From assembly GCA_015680685.1 (NCBI GenBank), contig MNCI01027140.1:465669-529668 (forward strand): DNA of 64,000 nt. The letters run 5' to 3'. The notes below the pieces were generated by a model. The model saw only the letters and a program-made list of their open reading frames with translations. It was not told where the DNA came from and made no database searches. Made by a program: the position numbers and the translations under genes. Shown here piece after piece: positions 58,300-64,000 of the stretch. Positions within the stretch are counted from its first letter, which is position 1. Every line of letters starts with the position of its first letter. Source of the DNA: Gnetum montanum (Eukaryota > Streptophyta > Gnetopsida > Gnetales > Gnetaceae).

Positions 58300-59640
58300 G
58301 AGGTTAGACTCTTCTAGGTAGAGAAGGGGAGTTTGGTCGTTGTGGGATGTTTACTTGGGATGGCCTAGTTTGGTTGTTTGTGTTGTTTTGACTAGGAACT
58401 GTTTTGTTTGGAGGTGTATAAGGATTATTCCTAGTTTGTTGTTGTGTGGTGTTCATAATGTCGCTAAGTCTTTGATAGCGAATGTTATATGGGTTGGGGT
58501 CGCTCACCAGAACTTGTTCCAATGAGGAAATATTTTCATTTTCTATTTCATGAGGTACATTAAGGACCATAACAGGGGTTTTCCCATTTTGTTGACTTTG
58601 GGCGTTGTCACCATATAGTGCTAAAATCGGGAACAAGTTTTCTCAGAATGTTGCCTAGTGTTATGGAGATAATAATAATCATCATCGATTGATGTACTTG
58701 GCTTTTTAGATTGTATAGGAACCTTGTTTTTGTTCCACTTTAATTCAGCTACTTCATTGGAAAGCTTTTAAAGTGAAGTCAATATTTGGATCATTTGATT
58801 TTGTGTTTGAGTTGGAGGTTCAACAAGATTGGATATCCCGTTTGGGTTTATGATGGATTGGATTAAGTCTTTCAATTAGTCATCATTGAAACCAATGTTA
58901 GATGCTAGAAATGAAGAAGATGTTAAACTTTGAAAATAATTTTTTGAAGGTTGAGTTAGTTGAAAAGGGGAAGGAGTCTGAGACAGTATTGGTCATTGAG
59001 AAAGTTGGTAAAAGTAGAGGACTAGAGTGCATAGGGTTACTAACACTTATCATTCCAAATTGGGTTTGAATACTATTCATGAGGGTAATTTGTTCTAACT
59101 CAACGGTTTTAGCCATTACTCCTTGTATTTCTATTATGTTGGGATCCAATTTAATGGCCTAGGCAAAGAATGGATCAATGGTAGACAAGTAAAACTTGAC
59201 ACATAAGTAAGTTGATGGAGGAATCTTAGGTTGTAGTCCTAGACATTTTCCCCAGGTATTTTCCTTAAGCTTGTGAAATTACTTAATGCTATGGCTAGGC
59301 TAATGAACTTGTCAAATTAAAGCAAGAACCTATTTTTGAATTCTTGCCATGAGTCAATGGAGGCATTAAGGAGCATCAAAAAACATTGGGTGGCTTTGCT
59401 CCTAAAAGTGCTCACAAATACCCTACATGCTATGTCATTTTGTACAATGTTATGGACCCCTAGTAAGGTTTTAAAACATTGTATATGTTGGCGGGCATCA
59501 CTAGTAGGGGTTGTGGGATTGAAGAACAAGTTTATGTTTTGGAGTGATTTTGGGATATCATGATAGTTGGCAAAGTTAAAGGGGTTGCTCACCAAGGAAG
59601 CCAAGGGTTGATTGGCTACCATTCGAGTTTGAGTTCTTCT
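58300..59640 (-). pseudogene. gag remnant of element G
   Basis: The open piece 59622-59317 carries the gag core: ARQHIQCFKTLLGVHNIVQN, then FRSKATQCFLML and SIDSWQEFKNRFLL. Downstream pieces 59149-58898 and 58636-58304 are Asn/Gln/Pro-rich linkers. Its core differs from the gag of A, B and C, so G is a separate family. Inactive. Confidence 0.85.
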
Positions 59641-60273
59641 AGGGATAGAGCTTGGAAAACATGAGGCTCATTGTTTTCTTAATGTGAAATGACATGTAGT
59701 TGGTTAGTTAGGGGCAGAGGTAAATGATTCTTGTTGGGAGGGTTCACTCATAAAACAAGAATCACAGAATATAAATGTTAGAATAAAATTATAAAATTAA
59801 GTAAAAAAATAAATATTGAAATAATATTATATATATATAATAGAAAACTAAAATCTATTATTTAAAAGAAAAAATTTTAAAATAAAAAATTTAAAAGAAA
59901 AAAAAAAGTAAAATGCAAAATTTCAGAAAAGTCAAATTTAAATTGAATGATTCATAAAACCAGCACACCAAAGTCAGGACTTAGGTAAGAACCACCAAAA
60001 TAAAAATTGGGAAAACGAGGTTTAGGATTCCGTTAATGAAAACAATAATTTTTAGGAAATAAGAAACATTAATTTTTCAAAAAAAAAAAAAGGGTTCAGA
60101 GATAATAGTTTTCAATAGGGAGTACGAGAAAATAAAAGTTAGGGGTAACAATAGTTTTCAAATAGGAATAAAATAGGATTAGGAACAAGGAAAAGCATAA
60201 GAAAATCGATATTTCAGAAAATGGGAAAACAAAGGTTGGAAAAATAGCCCTCCTTCTTACACTAAAAAGGTAT
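59640..60273 (-). other. 5' leader of element G
   Basis: A/T-rich segment between X3 and gag. It contains long A runs (60078-60090) and the phrase CTTTTTAGTGTAAGAAGGAG next to the LTR on the minus strand. I do not recognise a tRNA primer match. Confidence 0.4.
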
Positions 60274-62230
60274 TGATGTGTAAATTTTGGATACACCAAC
60301 ACTAGGAAAAAATTGTTCAAGGAGACTACTGCCTAGGGTGCCTTTCATATGGGTATAGAAACCCAGGAATAGTCTCAATTAGAGAGGGCTATGTGACGTT
60401 TCAAAAAAAAAAAAATAAAGTAAAAAGCTAGGAGAATTTAAATTGAACAACTATCTTGAATTTCAAGACTTAATGAAAATATAGTAACTAGTAAACTTAA
60501 ATTTTTCCCTAGTTTCCTATTGCTACCACTGGTCTGTGTCATCTTATTATTGTGGATGCTATTGTAATCAATATTGCTTGTAGTCGCTAGGAGAGAGAGA
60601 GATTTGTTTCATCATCATCCACGATTGTTCATGGTTGCTACCAAGTAGAGAACCCTTGCGGTAGTAAGGACAAAAACCCCACTACGCAGGGATGTGTTGC
60701 TACTATTGTTGGGTGTTGCCATTGCTGTAACCACAGACTGCTAGTTGTTGACCATTGGCTATTGCAGAAAAGCGTTGTTGCCATTCTCATTGACTGGCTG
60801 TGCTTATCACCCTGACATCATTGTAGAGAGAGACGCACCATTGTAGTTGGGAGAAGAGGAGAGAGAGACCTTCCATCATTGACTGTGTCACCTATTGCCA
60901 TCACGCTATTGTTGCAATTCATGGTTTTTTCTATCATCGTCTGCTGCACGTGTCTACTGCGTTGCTACAAATGTGTCTTCGGCATGTAGTAGCAATTGCC
61001 ATAGTCTATTGTGCATGTCTACTACACACATGCGTCATTGCTACACCATGCATTGCCTTTGTTGCTAGGAGAGCCTTTGATATGCATTGCCGGGAGAGCC
61101 CTATGATCCCTTGCACCCCATTGGTACTACGTCTATCATGCACCTATGCTATCATGTGCCTGCCATAAGTTTGTTAGTGGAAAATATTAGTCACTGTAGC
61201 TAGCTCATGGTGCATGTTGCCTGTTGTAGTTGTGAGCTGCCATTGTCGTCAACGGTAGTTGAGAGATCATCGTTCATGCACATCACCCTTAGTAGCCACC
61301 ACATGCACATTTTTTGGTAGGAGAAGAGTAGAGGGTGGGGTGGGGGCAGGGGGGTTGGAGATCGATGGTTCTAGTTGCTACTTGCTACGTAGGGAAGGGA
61401 AGGCCCAATGATCCTCGTGCAAGAACATGTTACCTTTCTTTATAGCTGCACCAATCATTGAACGGCCATGAACATACATCCCCATGTCTACCATGTAATG
61501 CATGCCCATAAATCCCCCACCATGGCTGCCACCATGTCCACCATCAATGTAAACCCTTGCCACCATCACCATGTTCACCACCACCTAGGTTGTTATGTAA
61601 CTCCTCTAGTGCTTAACACTATTACTCCACGTTGGTTGTAGCACCATGTTGAGGTATCCATGAATATCTAGGGACACACAAAGCTTACAACTGAAAATGA
61701 AGCATCCCTTATTAGAATTCTCATCAAATCTAATAAATTAATTTTTCAATACCTAAGCTTCAATGCTCATTCTACAAAGTGGGTTTAGGGTGATGATGAT
61801 TATAGTTTTATGAGGGGATGCAACTAGGCTCAAATGCAGTTTTATGATTTAAGAGATAAGTACCTTAACATCATTTCAAATTATACTTATCCAACTTATT
61901 TGTTACAAAGATGTTAAAATCAAAACTAGATAATTGGATGTACTTTATACATATAGCCAACATATGAACCATACCCAATAACATACTTTATTGGCATGGA
62001 TATGTATAACTTGCAAAACCTAGCTTGAATGATAACCAACACCATTCTAATGCTTAGTTTGTGGAATATAAAGTTGTATTAGATCAAGATACTCATCAAA
62101 ATCAAAACCATAACTTACAAACCTACCAGTTACTAGGGTTGACCTGAAACTAAATGAACACACAGAACTTAGTAAAATGTTGTTGATCATGGCCATGTGC
62201 CTAGCATGGGTGAGGTTGAAATTAACAGTT
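60274..62230 (-). repeat. LTR-like unit X, copy 3 (5' LTR of G, truncated)
   Basis: It begins TGATGTGTAAATTTTGG at 60274 and follows X1/X2 to about 62230, where similarity stops after GGTGAGGTTGA. The last 650 bases of the unit, including the presumed promoter-side end, are missing. Confidence 0.75.
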
Positions 62231-62469
62231 TTAAAATAAATTTCATTGGAAATTAAAATTATATATGTATGTATGTAAAAGTAAAATAGGCCACATGTCC
62301 TATGGCAAGAGTTGTAGTGCCCTGCTGTGAGTGTGCCTTGGTAGTGTCTCCATCATGCCTTAACCACCATGCATGGTAGTATGTATCATGTACATCTCAT
62401 TATCCATCATGAAGGCTTGGCTTGTTGAAAAATTTTAAGTATATCTTCCTACCGATAATTTAAAATTAA

Positions 62470-62540
62470 GAAAGCAAGTTGAACCCTTAACCTCTAGCTT
62501 GAGATTTAAAATGTATATCACTATGCTATTTGGCTAGATG
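62470..62540 (-). repeat. Second tRNA-like SINE candidate
   Basis: Minus strand: TAGCCAAATAGCATAGTGAT (A-box-like) and GGTTAAGGGTTCAACTTGC (B box GGGTTCAACTT), about 45 bases apart. The head differs from the main SINE family, so it is a different SINE or a tRNA relic. Confidence 0.4.
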
Positions 62541-63279
62541 AGAATGAAATTTGTTTTTATTTTATTTAAATAAGTGTTCCTAGGTCTCGCCCCTACATTA
62601 TAGTGGACTAGGCCCACTGACATGTAGGGTTGAACCTAGGGACATGTAAGCATTACTGATGATGGTCATATAAGATGTATGAGTTGGCACAATAACCATG
62701 CATAATATTTAAGGTACAGTGAAGACACTTCCATGTGACTAGCAAGGATAGCACTCCTTGTGAAGGTGTACATTCTTTTTAAAAATAAAAAATAAAAAAA
62801 GAAATAAAAATAGTTTTTACCATACTAGGATGATAGGCTTGCAACACTAGCCACACACAACATTGTTGGACCACATCAATGTGTAGTTCCTAATTATGCT
62901 AATGTGTGGCACCTTAACATTTGTTTTTAAAAAAATTAATTTAAATAAGTTTTAACCCCTAAGTGTTAAAAGTGATTGTTGGTTGTAGTGCATTGTTCAA
63001 TGGTGATGCATGATAGGAGTTGCATCCAAGCATGCCATCACTTATAGCTAATAGCTGTGGACATTGTTGCTTCCTTCAACCCTTTCATTTGCATTGATAA
63101 GCATTTTTAAAATCCTCATTGCTATTGCCTACTAGTATTACTTACCTATCACTATCATACTTGCCACCAACACCTTCACCTTTTACACGCTTGTTATTAC
63201 TAATAATTTTGGGGGGTTGTTAAGGTGATGTGCTAGCTGGAGAAGAAAAATTAAATCCAAAACCTTAACAGAGCCCAAT

Positions 63280-63311
63280 GTTGCAAGTTGACCCCCCAGT
63301 CAACCTGCAAC
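63280..63311. repeat. Hairpin-forming inverted repeat
   Basis: GTTGCAAGTTGAC and GTCAACCTGCAAC form a 13 bp stem with one mismatch around the loop CCCCCA. A role is unknown. It is not followed by a T run on either strand. Confidence 0.6.
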
Positions 63312-63615
63312 AAGACAAAAGCTTATCACACCCCCCGGGACGACAGCTGAAGAAGGAGATCAAGACACCTAATTCAAAGAGAATTCAGTTGGAAAAGGTA
63401 ATATTATTGAGAAAGCCTAGTTCGCGACATTGAAGTTGGACATTTCCAGCAATAGAGCATTTCATACCGTAGTCAAATTCATTGTAGTTTGTGTTTTGAT
63501 ACCAAGCATCTAGACGACATTTCCAAATAAAGAAGATAATCTCAAATAGGAGGATTTTCCAGGCTTTTTGAAGGTGACGCTTAACACAATCATCTTGAAG
63601 GATACATTGAGGAAA

Positions 63616-63978
63616 NNNNNNNNNNNNNNNNNNNNNNNNNNNNNNNNNNNNNNNNNNNNNNNNNNNNNNNNNNNNNNNNNNNNNNNNNNNNNNNNNNNNN
63701 NNNNNNNNNNNNNNNNNNNNNNNNNNNNNNNNNNNNNNNNNNNNNNNNNNNNNNNNNNNNNNNNNNNNNNNNNNNNNNNNNNNNNNNNNNNNNNNNNNNN
63801 NNNNNNNNNNNNNNNNNNNNNNNNNNNNNNNNNNNNNNNNNNNNNNNNNNNNNNNNNNNNNNNNNNNNNNNNNNNNNNNNNNNNNNNNNNNNNNNNNNNN
63901 NNNNNNNNNNNNNNNNNNNNNNNNNNNNNNNNNNNNNNNNNNNNNNNNNNNNNNNNNNNNNNNNNNNNNNNNNNNNNN
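63616..63978. other. Assembly gap (363 N)
   Basis: A run of N; the apparent open frame across it is an artefact. Confidence 1.
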
Positions 63979-64000
63979 TTTTTAATTTCTTAATTTTTCT

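Larger units (their letters stand above)
53584..62230 (-). mobile_element. Ty3/Gypsy element G with internally deleted pol
   Basis: X2 (53584-56194) and X3 (60274-62230) flank a 4.1 kb minus-strand interior with gag, protease, the start of RT and the end of integrase. The middle of pol is missing, so the element was non-autonomous even before stops accumulated. No clear primer site is recognised next to X3. Long 2.6 kb LTRs and protease style suit the Tat/Athila branch (inference). Confidence 0.75.
62231..63615. other. Unassigned repeat-like DNA before the gap
   Basis: No intact gene. It includes a SINE-like segment (62470-62540), short TATG repeats (62264-62278), a hairpin at 63280-63311 and a less AT-rich stretch after 63300 that may be the start of another element running into the gap. 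Confidence 0.45.

Noticed and set aside
63568-63993. 141-codon open frame at the window end
   Set aside because: It is open only because it crosses a run of N.

Overview
This window looks like nuclear DNA from a seed plant with a large, retrotransposon-filled genome. A gymnosperm such as a conifer, yew, cycad or Ginkgo is my best guess, inferred from three things: one ordinary plant gene split by a roughly 9 kb intron, an AT-rich CpG-poor background, and wall-to-wall old Ty3/Gypsy remains. There is no bacterial, organellar or CRISPR-like content.

Layout. 1-6010: plus-strand Ty3/Gypsy element A (LTR end, tRNA-Asp primer site, two gag-like modules, protease, RT-RNase H, integrase), all broken by stops. 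6010-13250: heavily decayed DNA with an LTR-like promoter and an unrecognised decayed reading frame on the plus strand. 13260-31765: two related minus-strand Gypsy copies. B (13260-18030) is truncated and joined directly to an LTR (18033 to about 18960). C runs from gag (30148) to integrase (23950) and is followed by an extra decayed frame of unknown function (21990-19110), so the B-side LTR probably serves as C's 3' LTR. Upstream of C lie a fold-back of two LTR ends and a third LTR copy (D). 31770-35100: AT-rich DNA with a LINE reverse transcriptase fragment and several copies of a tRNA-derived SINE.

35100-45790 holds the only convincing host gene: a 236-residue LEA_2/NHL-type single-pass membrane protein with a GC-rich first exon (36119-36730), an 8,961 bp intron and a short second exon (45692-45790). 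Its promoter carries a 159 bp tandem duplication that doubles a TATA box and a TGACG-type motif. The intron holds a Copia scrap, a SINE and a structurally complete antisense LTR element (F, 39765-43183). F has 5 bp target duplications (CTTCT), an initiator-Met primer site, a polypurine tract and no pol: it encodes only two overlapping frames I do not recognise.

47015-62230: a tandem segmental duplication with three copies of a 2.6 kb LTR-like unit (X). Copies X2 and X3 flank a minus-strand Gypsy element (G) whose internal deletion joins the start of reverse transcriptase to the end of integrase. 62230-63615 is unassigned, 63616-63978 is an assembly gap.

The mobile elements are mostly dead, and most of their premature stops are TAG at places where the family has Gln. 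That fits C-to-T decay at CAG, a CHG methylation context. No new host system is evident. The points most worth follow-up are the intronic element F, the duplicated promoter, the extra frame of element C and the SINE family.
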